From an uncultured Alistipes sp. (lineage in GTDB: Bacteria > Bacteroidota > Bacteroidia > Bacteroidales > Rikenellaceae), in contig CAAGLB010000099.1 of NCBI GenBank assembly GCA_900770635.1, positions 1 to 64,000 on the forward strand: a stretch of DNA of 64,000 bases, read 5' to 3'. Position numbers and translations under genes: made by a program. This document shows positions 52,893-60,537 of this stretch, one piece after another. The notes beneath the pieces are model-generated. The model was not told the origin of the DNA. It did not search any database and saw nothing but the letters and a program-made list of their open reading frames with translations. Positions within the stretch are counted from its first letter, which is position 1. Each line of letters begins with the position of its first letter.

Positions 52893-52989
52893 TTTTTTAC
52901 CTAATATTAAGTAAATTGTCTACGTCTAATTTGAATTTAATTAGAGCGTAATTGCTTCTGTATTTTATATGTTCTCTCTACATACATTA

Positions 52990-53766
52990 CTATGCGTCAA
53001 TTGAGGCAATATCAATTGGTTCAGAATATATAGCATCGTTACAATCACATAAAGTTCCCTTGCATTCTAATGTATTGCTAAGTTCAAGAATCAGAAAGTT
53101 TTCCTTATTTATTCGCTTAAGGATATGATAGTTTTGGGAGTTGAATATCTTATTGTTGTAATCTACATCATCTGCATAGTACATTATAACTGCGATTATG
53201 CAATCTTTAATATCCAAAAACTTATCTCCATCTGTGTCATTGAACTTCTTTACAACTCTATACTCTTGTTCATATTCCCACTCTGAAGATTTAGAAAAGA
53301 ATATTTCATCTATTTGATTTACTATACTTTGAGGTATATCTGATAACTCTATATCAATGTCACCACTGTAATTAGGTTCATATGTTATAGTTTTGCTATA
53401 GACATCAGTTTCTAATGATAATAACTTCTTTATTTTGTTCTTATCAAATACCAAGCACACCCCTCTTCCTTTATGAGCATAGTGCCCCCACATAGGAGAG
53501 ATATTATATCCAAGGTTTCCTCCATCCACCGAAAAACTAAGCTGTCTATATAAAGCCAATTCCTGTAGAACATTTTGTGATGATATATTTAAGTCATGAT
53601 TATAGTATACATACCTGTATGCTTCATTTACATCGTTCATATCCCTCAACCTACCATACCTGAGTTTTCCTGATGCAATGATTTTCAATGCTGTTTCAAA
53701 ACTTGTATAATGGTATAGTTTGTCAGTATCCTGAAAAAGTTTAGGCGTCATAATGTTAATCTTCAT
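52990..53766 (-). CDS. DUF2971-family protein
   Basis: 258 residues. The family signature is clear: LYHYTSFETALKIIASGKLRYGRLRDMNDVNEAYRY at the N-terminus (as two adjoining parts), ISPMWGHYAHKGRGVCLVFDK near residue 95 and EWEYEQEYRVVK near 165. DUF2971 proteins have no settled biochemical role; the Y-x-Y-T-S and W-G-H-Y-A motifs with an E-x-E-x-R-V element look enzyme-like, and the family is frequent in mobile and defence regions. The gene overlaps the LRR fusion gene by 11 bp and is last in the four-gene operon, so it is translated with it. ATG 53766 is taken; an ATG 12 bases later is also possible. Confidence 0.85.
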   Translation of the reverse strand: MKINIMTPKLFQDTDKLYHYTSFETALKIIASGKLRYGRLRDMNDVNEAYRYVYYNHDLNISSQNVLQELALYRQLSFSVDGGNLGYNISPMWGHYAHKGRGVCLVFDKNKIKKLLSLETDVYSKTITYEPNYSGDIDIELSDIPQSIVNQIDEIFFSKSSEWEYEQEYRVVKKFNDTDGDKFLDIKDCIIAVIMYYADDVDYNNKIFNSQNYHILKRINKENFLILELSNTLECKGTLCDCNDAIYSEPIDIASIDA

Positions 53767-56131
53767 AGCTGTATCCTACAATATTGTCTGCATATTGAGG
53801 CCAAGAATGCTTATATTTACTAATGGAGTCTTGTAAAACATAAAAGGTTACATCACATGTTTCCTTGTTGAAAAAGTTAGGTTGACCGATACATCTTAAG
53901 TCATCAGTAGGGGGGACTACTGGCTTAAAATAAATACTAGTTAAATCTTCACAACCAATAAAGCATTTATTTCTAATCAAATATACATTCTCAGGGAAAG
54001 TAATACATTGTAAAGATGTACAATTCCCCCATACTTGGCTGCCTATCTTTGTTACGGTATTTGGTATATGTATCTCAATGAGATTGTGACAATTATAAAA
54101 TGCTCCGTCACATATCTCAGTTACATTATTAGGTATAATATATTTTTTATGCCCACAATTAGATGCGTAGGCAATAAGTTTATTTCCACATATTACACAT
54201 AATCCATCATCAGATGCAAATTTACCATAAAATTTTTCCAAGCGTGGACATTGTATAAAATTGCAATATTCTATAGTCATTACTCCATCTGGAATATCAA
54301 TAGTTTGTAAATATTTACAATTTCTAAAGACCAATGGAGCAATCTTAATAACCTCGTTGGGAATAGTATAATGAGCCATATTACATCCTCTTGCAAATGC
54401 AACTAACTCATTATTGACAATTAGGCATAGACCATCGGAAGAAGCAATTTCCCCACTAAATGCGGTTATCTTGTCACAATCCCAAAATGCATTGGGCTTA
54501 ATGTTTTTTATGTCTCCCAATATCTTTATGCGAGACAAATTTATGCATTTTAGAAAAGCATATTCACCTATTTCAACGACTTCATCCGAAATAGTTAGTT
54601 GTGTTAATGTATCGCATCCTGCGAATGCTTTATAATCAATCTTAACAACAGAATTGGGCACAATATATTCTGTTATACCGCAACCATTCGCAAATGAGAG
54701 TAAACGTCCTTTATATATTAAGCACAATCCATCATCAGATGCAAACTTACCATAAAACTTTTTAATATTGGTACAATCTTCCAATATGCCAAATCCAATT
54801 GATGTGACATTCTGAGGAATTTCCATTTCTGATATGTTTACACAGTAACAAAATGCACTATTTTTAATAATAGCGACACTTTCTGGAATCTTTATATTAA
54901 TGAGACTTGTACAATGTCCAAATGCTTGAGTCCCAATCTCAATAATATTATTATGTAGATATACACTCTGTAAATTACAACATCCATGAAATGCAAAGTT
55001 CGGTATTTTAGTCACATTGTTGGGAATAACAAATCTCTCAAGACTACTGCAACCACCAAATATGCCATCTCCAAGCTTAGTTACATTCTGCGGTAAATGT
55101 AATTCTCTAAGGTTATGGCATTTCGCAAATGCGAAATGATTAATCACATTTAATGCTTTATCAAATTTAAGAACACCAATCTCGTTATTATATGTATTAG
55201 AAACCATATTGGCACCAAAGCTTTTGATTGGGTCATCCTCAAATTTAAGCTTTTGGCTATCAGTCGTTACATACCATATCTCATTGTCAGGGATTATATC
55301 ATCTTCGTCTGGAAGACCTATACATCCACACTTTATAACACAAGTCCAAGTTTTATTAGCAACAAACTCTCCTGTATTACACTTTCTTTCATAATACACA
55401 TTGACACCTAAAGAACTTGTGAATATATCAGTCTGTTCATCACGGTGAAAATCACTAAATAATGGCTCAGTAATAACATACTCATTGTATCCTTTACTAA
55501 TTTCCAATACTAAATTAGAAAAAGTTCCCAAATTGAAAACTCCATTATAATTAGGAGTAGAGCCCATATCCAAGACATTAGAGAATATATGTAATGTAGG
55601 AATATTGGAATCTACTTCTATATCTGATACTGTTAAGTCATCAAAACCCTTATTTATGGTTACTATCTCTGCATTGGGGAATAATAATGAAGAGTGTAGT
55701 GCGGCTCTTGCTAATGCAATATATGATGGTTCAATAAGTGTGATGCGACGAACATTTTGCGTATGGTTATTCTCCCTTATATAGTCAGCATAACTTATAC
55801 ATCCCATTGCCTGACCACAACCATAATCAATGATATCAATCTCCCTTTCATTAAAGAAATTAGTAGACAAATGAGAGAAAGCATCCTTTAACTTTGCATT
55901 GTGCATTGCACCAAAGGCATACATATATGCATTTAACTCAGGCTCACAATCCAACTTTAAAGTGCCGTGGCACATATTGTTATATAATTCATTGCGTACA
56001 CCTTCAGGCAATGATGTAAAGAATGCTGTTGAGGTATTTCTAATTTCTGAAAAGGATAGATTCTTACCTTTTAATTGGAAAGCATAATTACTACGGCTTT
56101 CTATGATTAACTTATCGTTGGGATTATTCAT
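53756..56131 (-). CDS. Methyltransferase-like domain fused to BspA-type leucine-rich repeats
   Basis: 791 residues without a signal peptide. Residues 70-290 look like a Rossmann methyltransferase: IDIIDYGCGQAMGCISYADY (motif I, about 98-117), RITLIEPSYIALARAAL (motif II), and TLHIFSNVLDM. From about 320 to 745 come LRR_5 repeats of the BspA kind: FAFAKCHNLRELHLPQNVTKL, IFGGCSSLERFVIPNNVTKI and about a dozen more. Three are replaced by a longer block FYGKFASDDGLCLIYKGRLLSFA. BspA repeats usually sit on secreted surface proteins; here they follow a cytoplasmic enzyme-like domain, which is unusual. The repeats may recognise a protein target. It is 3 bp after the DUF1848 gene and overlaps the DUF2971 gene. 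Confidence 0.75.
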   Translation of the reverse strand: MNNPNDKLIIESRSNYAFQLKGKNLSFSEIRNTSTAFFTSLPEGVRNELYNNMCHGTLKLDCEPELNAYMYAFGAMHNAKLKDAFSHLSTNFFNEREIDIIDYGCGQAMGCISYADYIRENNHTQNVRRITLIEPSYIALARAALHSSLLFPNAEIVTINKGFDDLTVSDIEVDSNIPTLHIFSNVLDMGSTPNYNGVFNLGTFSNLVLEISKGYNEYVITEPLFSDFHRDEQTDIFTSSLGVNVYYERKCNTGEFVANKTWTCVIKCGCIGLPDEDDIIPDNEIWYVTTDSQKLKFEDDPIKSFGANMVSNTYNNEIGVLKFDKALNVINHFAFAKCHNLRELHLPQNVTKLGDGIFGGCSSLERFVIPNNVTKIPNFAFHGCCNLQSVYLHNNIIEIGTQAFGHCTSLINIKIPESVAIIKNSAFCYCVNISEMEIPQNVTSIGFGILEDCTNIKKFYGKFASDDGLCLIYKGRLLSFANGCGITEYIVPNSVVKIDYKAFAGCDTLTQLTISDEVVEIGEYAFLKCINLSRIKILGDIKNIKPNAFWDCDKITAFSGEIASSDGLCLIVNNELVAFARGCNMAHYTIPNEVIKIAPLVFRNCKYLQTIDIPDGVMTIEYCNFIQCPRLEKFYGKFASDDGLCVICGNKLIAYASNCGHKKYIIPNNVTEICDGAFYNCHNLIEIHIPNTVTKIGSQVWGNCTSLQCITFPENVYLIRNKCFIGCEDLTSIYFKPVVPPTDDLRCIGQPNFFNKETCDVTFYVLQDSISKYKHSWPQYADNIVGYSYED

Positions 56132-56134
56132 ATA

Positions 56135-57163
56135 TTACTTTCCAATTATAGTTTCTGCAAATAGGTTTAGTTTGTGCTGCTGCCAATTACGCAGTGCCGT
56201 CTCTTTACTTGTATTGGCGTAGCAATACTCGCACATATGGGGACAGGTGTTATACTCACCAATATCCTTGCTTACTATGCAACCACAGAACTCTCTCTGT
56301 CCCTTATCCTTGTTATTTTTTCTCTTGATAATGGTGTCATTAGGATTAAACAAGTCTCCTTTGACTATCTCTACTCCAAGGAAATCCATCAATTTCGCAT
56401 CATCAGAGAAATACTTAATCATCAAGTCATCATCAACACACTTGTTATGCACAACACCATAGGGTTCTAAATCAACCTTCTCACCACAAGTAGCAAGTGT
56501 ATAACCCCAAGAGTTATTAAGTTCTGATAAGCCTTTGGCTATGGCAAGCATATCCTCTGCCTCAAACTCACGATAGTTTATACCGTTCTTTTCAAGGTTT
56601 GATTGCACTTTGCGATAAGTGCGGATGTCAGCATAACTAAACACCATCTTCTCGGTATAACCTTTAAGTTGCTCACCTATATTGTGTGCCTTATTAAGCA
56701 ACTCATCAATACCAATGGTATCGGTAAGAATCATAGGGTCAAAACGCCAAATAACCTTACCAAAACCAAGTCTATCTACCAATCGCTTGAAGGTGTCAAT
56801 ACGCTCTTGTAATGGGGGTACTCCTCGTTCTAATTTCTCTTTGTCATAGTCATTGAGAGTGTATTGTATGTAGCAATTTATCCCTTTATCAGCGAGATAA
56901 TCAAGACAACCTAACTCCTTTAATAGTGGTTTAGGGTTCTTTGACCAAAAGACAATAAGACGGGTATTGGCATAAGACACATAACTACGCACGCCATTGA
57001 ATGGATTAGTCCAAGCCGAGTAACCACACTTCAACCTATGCAGAAACCAATCAGCATAGAACGCAGGAATATCCGTAGAACGGCTTGCAGATACAATCAC
57101 AGGGTTTTGTGCATCTACAATCGCTCCATTCTCAAGTGTTATCTGTATTTTATCTTTTGCCAT
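56135..57163 (-). CDS. DUF1848-family protein with C-terminal CX3CX2C cluster motif
   Basis: 342 residues. The family N-terminus VIVSASRSTDIPAFYADWFL and SAWTNPFNG, then LIVFWSKNPKPLLKEL and VIWRFDPMILTD, identifies DUF1848. The C-terminus has FCGCIV and TCPHMCEYCYANTS, where C-P-H-M-C-E-Y-C fits the CX3CX2C spacing of radical-SAM iron-sulfur sites, but placed at the end of the chain rather than the start. The TIM-barrel-like middle also suits a radical-SAM relative. The reaction is unknown. It lies 42 bp after the TPR gene and 3 bp before the fusion gene, so it is part of the same transcript. Confidence 0.85.
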   Translation of the reverse strand: MAKDKIQITLENGAIVDAQNPVIVSASRSTDIPAFYADWFLHRLKCGYSAWTNPFNGVRSYVSYANTRLIVFWSKNPKPLLKELGCLDYLADKGINCYIQYTLNDYDKEKLERGVPPLQERIDTFKRLVDRLGFGKVIWRFDPMILTDTIGIDELLNKAHNIGEQLKGYTEKMVFSYADIRTYRKVQSNLEKNGINYREFEAEDMLAIAKGLSELNNSWGYTLATCGEKVDLEPYGVVHNKCVDDDLMIKYFSDDAKLMDFLGVEIVKGDLFNPNDTIIKRKNNKDKGQREFCGCIVSKDIGEYNTCPHMCEYCYANTSKETALRNWQQHKLNLFAETIIGK

Positions 57164-57205
57164 AAGCTATAGTTCAATATGTCTATATGTCAAATTCCTC
57201 ACTAT

Positions 57206-58618
57206 TTAGAACCTAATTCCACAATCATAAGGGATAATTACTTTTCTTGTAGGGTGACCATTAGGAAGTATGGCTTCTCTGTATTGAAAAAATGAGTAAA
57301 CCTCATTGACGAGTCCCTGCCAATCGTTCCAATAATATATGGAAACATAAGCAGTCTCACCATCAATAAACACATCGGGCAGGACTTCGACAGGTTGAAT
57401 TTTCATTATAGATGACCGTGCATATTCTTGTTTAAATCTTAGCTTTGACTTGTCTGCCTTATAGAACATGTTATCAAAGTCATTTGCACTAAAGAAATAG
57501 GTATTAACATCATATAGTGAATGCCAATGATGAGGTAGATAATTATCTGCCATCAATAGCAAAAAACATTGCCATACACCTTCGACAGTAAAAGGTGCTT
57601 CTATGCCCGCCATCATATTTATACCACACAATTCTCCCGTTCTATTGTTTTCAATTTTTAGAGATAGAAAATAGTTTTGTGGATACCCGTCAAGTTTTAA
57701 GTATAAATGACTATCACCTATTGGTCTTAGTTTTAGTAGAGGGAGATTATCTTCAATAATAAAGTCTATTTCCTTGGTATAGGACAAATCTGTTGCCCCT
57801 TTATCTGCATACTCAATACATTTTAACAACTTCTTATCACACAAATTTAGGCACAACACAAATTGTTCTGCGGTTTCTGATAGATTCTTATCAGTCTTTC
57901 TTTTCAGAAGGTAATAGAGATTATTTTCAGCCTCTTTTATTGCATCACCTTCCATATTTGCCCAATCATGATGTGAGTATACACATCGTCTATACAATTC
58001 TATTGCTTTGTCATATTTTTCTTGTTCAACATATATAGTTGCTAAGTCCAAGCAAGCTTGGATAGAATCAGCTTTAGCTGCTCTTTGAAGGGTCTGAAGA
58101 TATAAATCCTGCTCATCGTTGTTATAATAAATTGTAGCCAACGTTGTTAATGCATACGGTTCATTAACTTCAACAGCAGGGGCCAATATTTCTTTGGCTC
58201 TTTCTTCCTCATCTAAGCATTGATAATATATAAGAGCCAAATTGTTCCTTGCCTCAACTAAACCATCATTTATGGCATCATTGTAGGCATTAACTATATT
58301 TTGAAACTCTACAGGTTCAGAATCAATAGCCTCACGAATCAACAGCATATCGCAGTATTCCGCAACATCATAAACCCTCTTCTCTTTAAGAGATGCATCA
58401 GTAAATAGTGGAGGAAAGATGTATTTTTCTTTAGATAAATTCTTTAAATATTTTTTGTTGTCTCCTAAGAATGGTGTTTGAAAATAAAGTCCTCTTTTTG
58501 TATAAGCATGCCTTTTAAATTGTGGTCGGGCACAAGCAAATAAGCCACCCACTCCATTTTCTGTCCAAAAAGAATAAGCTGCTAAACGCTGTATATAATT
58601 AAGGCTATCAATTTCCAT
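57206..58618 (-). CDS. TPR/Sel1-like repeat protein, first gene of the XRE-controlled operon
   Basis: 470 residues, no signal. Residues 105-225 hold TPR or Sel1-like repeats (LVEARNNLALIYYQCLDEEERAKEIL; PYALTTLATIYYNNDEQDLYLQTL; IQACLDLATIYVEQEKYDKAIELYRR). The N-terminal 100 residues (FWTENGVGGLFACARPQFKRHAYTKRGLY) and the C-terminal 200 residues, rich in aromatic residues (MLADNYLPHHWHSLYDVNTYFF-like wording), match nothing I can name. It could be a scaffold for the following three proteins. Transcription starts from the promoter/operator at 58652-58683, 34 bases before the ATG. Confidence 0.75.
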   Translation of the reverse strand: MEIDSLNYIQRLAAYSFWTENGVGGLFACARPQFKRHAYTKRGLYFQTPFLGDNKKYLKNLSKEKYIFPPLFTDASLKEKRVYDVAEYCDMLLIREAIDSEPVEFQNIVNAYNDAINDGLVEARNNLALIYYQCLDEEERAKEILAPAVEVNEPYALTTLATIYYNNDEQDLYLQTLQRAAKADSIQACLDLATIYVEQEKYDKAIELYRRCVYSHHDWANMEGDAIKEAENNLYYLLKRKTDKNLSETAEQFVLCLNLCDKKLLKCIEYADKGATDLSYTKEIDFIIEDNLPLLKLRPIGDSHLYLKLDGYPQNYFLSLKIENNRTGELCGINMMAGIEAPFTVEGVWQCFLLLMADNYLPHHWHSLYDVNTYFFSANDFDNMFYKADKSKLRFKQEYARSSIMKIQPVEVLPDVFIDGETAYVSIYYWNDWQGLVNEVYSFFQYREAILPNGHPTRKVIIPYDCGIRF

Positions 58619-58651
58619 AAACTATGAGTGCTAAAGTTAGTGTCTTTGCAA

Positions 58652-58683
58652 CAAAGTTAGTTATTATTACAATAATAACCAAA
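58652..58683 (-). promoter_or_regulatory. Promoter with embedded palindromic operator for the four-gene operon
   Basis: Minus strand TTTG (58683-58680), exactly 20-bp spacer, TAACTTTG (58659-58652). The spacer itself is a perfect palindrome, GTTATTATT-AC-AATAATAAC as read on the plus strand. A protein bound there would block RNA polymerase. The XRE gene 60 bp away is the natural candidate. Confidence 0.8.
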
Positions 58684-58743
58684 GCCCATAAGCCTTAAGT
58701 TTGCATATAATGTTACATTATTGCAGTCTACAGCTAATCTTTA

Positions 58744-59037
58744 TTATGCATTCAGCCTTTCTACTAATTGCTCTAAGTCCTGAACGGATGAGACCTTAAT
58801 AACCTCTCCATCAACCTCTATAAATCCTATGATATTGGATTTATTGTTTTGAGAGTCATCAACTACTAAATCAGAGAATTTAACCCCAAGTTTATTGGCT
58901 ATTTCTTCGACCTTCTTAATGTTATTAGTGTTGAGAAGCAAATTGACATTTTGCTTAGCCACACCCATCATCTCTGCAAATTGAGTCTTAGATATACCTC
59001 TCTCTCTGAGTATATCTTCAATGCGTAATGTTATCAT
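58744..59037 (-). CDS. XRE-family helix-turn-helix repressor
   Basis: 97 residues. The HTH covers about 1-62: ITLRIEDILRERGISKTQFAEMMGVAKQNVNLLL with the recognition helix KQNVNLLLN, then KVEEIANKLGVKFSDLVV. A short C-terminal beta/helix part (IIGFIEVDGEVIKVSSVQDLEQLVERL) is common in small Bacteroidota XRE proteins and may dimerise. It lies between two promoters (58652 and 59144) whose spacers contain similar AATAATAAT palindromes, and has its own -7 element at 59063. It probably represses both sides of the element; the signal that relieves repression is unknown. Confidence 0.88.
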   Translation of the reverse strand: MITLRIEDILRERGISKTQFAEMMGVAKQNVNLLLNTNNIKKVEEIANKLGVKFSDLVVDDSQNNKSNIIGFIEVDGEVIKVSSVQDLEQLVERLNA

Positions 59038-59062
59038 ATTACCATAATTTTATTAGTAAGTA

Positions 59063-59070
59063 CAAAGGTA
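59063..59070 (-). promoter_or_regulatory. Predicted -7 element of the XRE gene
   Basis: TACCTTTG on the minus strand, 26 bases before ATG 59037; no clear -33 element. Confidence 0.55.
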
Positions 59071-59143
59071 TTACAAAAATCAATTAAAAATAGTATTAGT
59101 AATAAATTAATTTTACTTTGGTAATGAAATTTTAGTAAAAACA

Positions 59144-59175
59144 CTTGGAATAATAATAAATTATTATTACCTTTG
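59144..59175 (+). promoter_or_regulatory. Promoter with AATAATAAT operator for the right-hand genes
   Basis: CTTG (59144-59147), 20-bp spacer, TACCTTTG (59168-59175). The spacer carries AATAATAATA-AATTATTATT (59149-59168), an inverted repeat with one mismatch pair, matching the operator type at 58660-58679. Confidence 0.75.
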
Positions 59176-59198
59176 TATCAACAAACAAGGGGTAAGAT

Positions 59199-59366
59199 AT
59201 GGCACAGAATAGAATATACAAGATTGGTTGCTCAGGCAGTGGTTGGGGCATTTGGAATACGGAGACAGGTGAAAAGGTTATGTGGTGTCGCTCACACTAC
59301 CACGCTGTTGAGAGCTTATACAACTTGATGGGCTGGGATTGGAATCCAAGCAAATATAGAGGATAA
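59199..59366 (+). CDS. 55-residue hypothetical protein of Bacteroides-type mobile elements
   Basis: ATG 59199 opens MAQNRIYKIGCSGSGWGIWN, continuing with TGEKVMWCRSHYHAVESLYNL and ending WDWNPSKYRG. I recognise the CGCSG/GCSGSGWGI beginning as common in short unannotated proteins on Bacteroidota mobile elements. Two Cys and many aromatic residues suggest a small compact fold. It follows the operator-containing promoter by 24 bases and precedes the SH3-like protein by 28 bp, so both are likely controlled by the XRE protein. Role unknown. Confidence 0.7.
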   Translation: MAQNRIYKIGCSGSGWGIWNTETGEKVMWCRSHYHAVESLYNLMGWDWNPSKYRG

Positions 59367-59393
59367 TTATTAACTATTAAACAGATATAGACT

Positions 59394-59738
59394 ATGGCTA
59401 CTACATCACTTATCGCAATGAACAACATTGATGCTCACAGGGCAATGGTTATTGCACATCGTACAAACGATGCTTTCGCAACAGGTATGCTTACGGCTTC
59501 AATCAAATCCCTCAAGAGTGAACTTGCGAAGAGAATCGTTAAGATTACGTTTCTTAAGAAGGATGGAACGATTACCACAAGACACGCCACCACAACACCA
59601 AGTTATGCGGGTCAGTATGTAAATGGCAATGGTTATTGCTCAGATGTTCGTAATGTAGTGTCATTTATAGATATTGATGCTGAAGGTACGAATAAGTGGC
59701 GTTCATTTAGATACGAAAAGTTGATTTCTTGGGAATAA
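59394..59738 (+). CDS. Small SH3-like beta-barrel protein of mobile elements
   Basis: 114 residues. The second half (RIVKITFLKKDGTITTRHATTT, then VVSFIDIDAEGTNKWRSFRYEKLISWE) matches the small family often labelled SH3 beta-barrel fold-containing protein in Bacteroides elements, with the 'KxDG' and 'WRSF' signatures. The first 45 residues are helical. Probably a DNA- or protein-binding accessory factor. Same transcript as the 55-residue gene; the serine recombinase starts 65 bp later. Confidence 0.72.
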   Translation: MATTSLIAMNNIDAHRAMVIAHRTNDAFATGMLTASIKSLKSELAKRIVKITFLKKDGTITTRHATTTPSYAGQYVNGNGYCSDVRNVVSFIDIDAEGTNKWRSFRYEKLISWE

Positions 59739-59802
59739 CAAACAGGGAGGGGCAACCCTCCCTTAACAATAACCCTAAATTGGTAGATACAAAAAACAAA
59801 AT

Positions 59803-60444
59803 ATGGATGGTATGACGACAGCAGTAATATACGCCCGTGTTTCAAGTTTGGGTGATAGACAGAATACCACACGACAGATTGAGGACTTGATGAAGTATGC
59901 ACAAGCAAATGGATATGAAGTTCTCAAGACTTATGAGGAGCACATAAGCGGTGCAACTAAGAATGAAGATAGAGTAGTTTTGTGCGAGTGTCTGAATTTC
60001 TGCATTAGCAACAAGATTGACACACTCCTAATTAGTGAGTTGAGCCGACTTGGCAGAAATGTTGATGAGGTATTAGCAAATGTTAAACTCTGTAAGGATA
60101 ATCACCTCAACATCTACTTTCAAAAAGAGAATCTATCACTATTCAATGTTGATGGTAGCAAAAACCCATTCTTAACAATTTTTATCAGTGTTCTCGGCAC
60201 TTGTGCAGAATTAGAAAGAGACAGTATAAAATTCCGTTTACAAAGTGGGCTGAGAAGGTATCGTGAGAATAATGGAGTAATGGGGCGTAAGGTTGGTAGT
60301 ATCAAGAGCAAAGAGAAAAAACAAGAAGAGTATGCAAAGGTTATTAAGTTGCTCAAAGGTGGTCAGTCAGTTCGCAACACTGCAAAACTATGTGAAGTTG
60401 GAATAAGTACGGTGCAAAGAATTAAGAAAGAGTTTGCCATCTAA
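59803..60444 (+). CDS. Serine recombinase, resolvase/invertase type
   Basis: 213 residues. Catalytic Ser in TTAVIYARVSSLGDRQNTTRQ, then LLISELSRLGRNVDEVL and the arginines around SIKFRLQSGLRRYRE, and a C-terminal HTH (SVRNTAKLCEVGISTVQRIKKEF). It cuts and rejoins short dimer sites by inversion or resolution. It may resolve dimers of the element or flip a segment; no inverted recombination sites beside it are obvious. A terminator hairpin follows at 60480. Confidence 0.93.
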   Translation: MDGMTTAVIYARVSSLGDRQNTTRQIEDLMKYAQANGYEVLKTYEEHISGATKNEDRVVLCECLNFCISNKIDTLLISELSRLGRNVDEVLANVKLCKDNHLNIYFQKENLSLFNVDGSKNPFLTIFISVLGTCAELERDSIKFRLQSGLRRYRENNGVMGRKVGSIKSKEKKQEEYAKVIKLLKGGQSVRNTAKLCEVGISTVQRIKKEFAI

Positions 60445-60479
60445 CCCAAATAACTCAAAGAGATATATGAACACAAAAA

Positions 60480-60513
60480 TCGGTAGTCACATTGAATGGC
60501 TACCGACTTTTTT
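60480..60513 (+). terminator. Terminator after the resolvase gene
   Basis: TCGGTAG...CTACCGA with CATT/AATG inside, then CTTTTTT. It separates the two convergent recombinase genes. Confidence 0.8.
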
Positions 60514-60537
60514 GAATACACCTCAACATTGAATACA

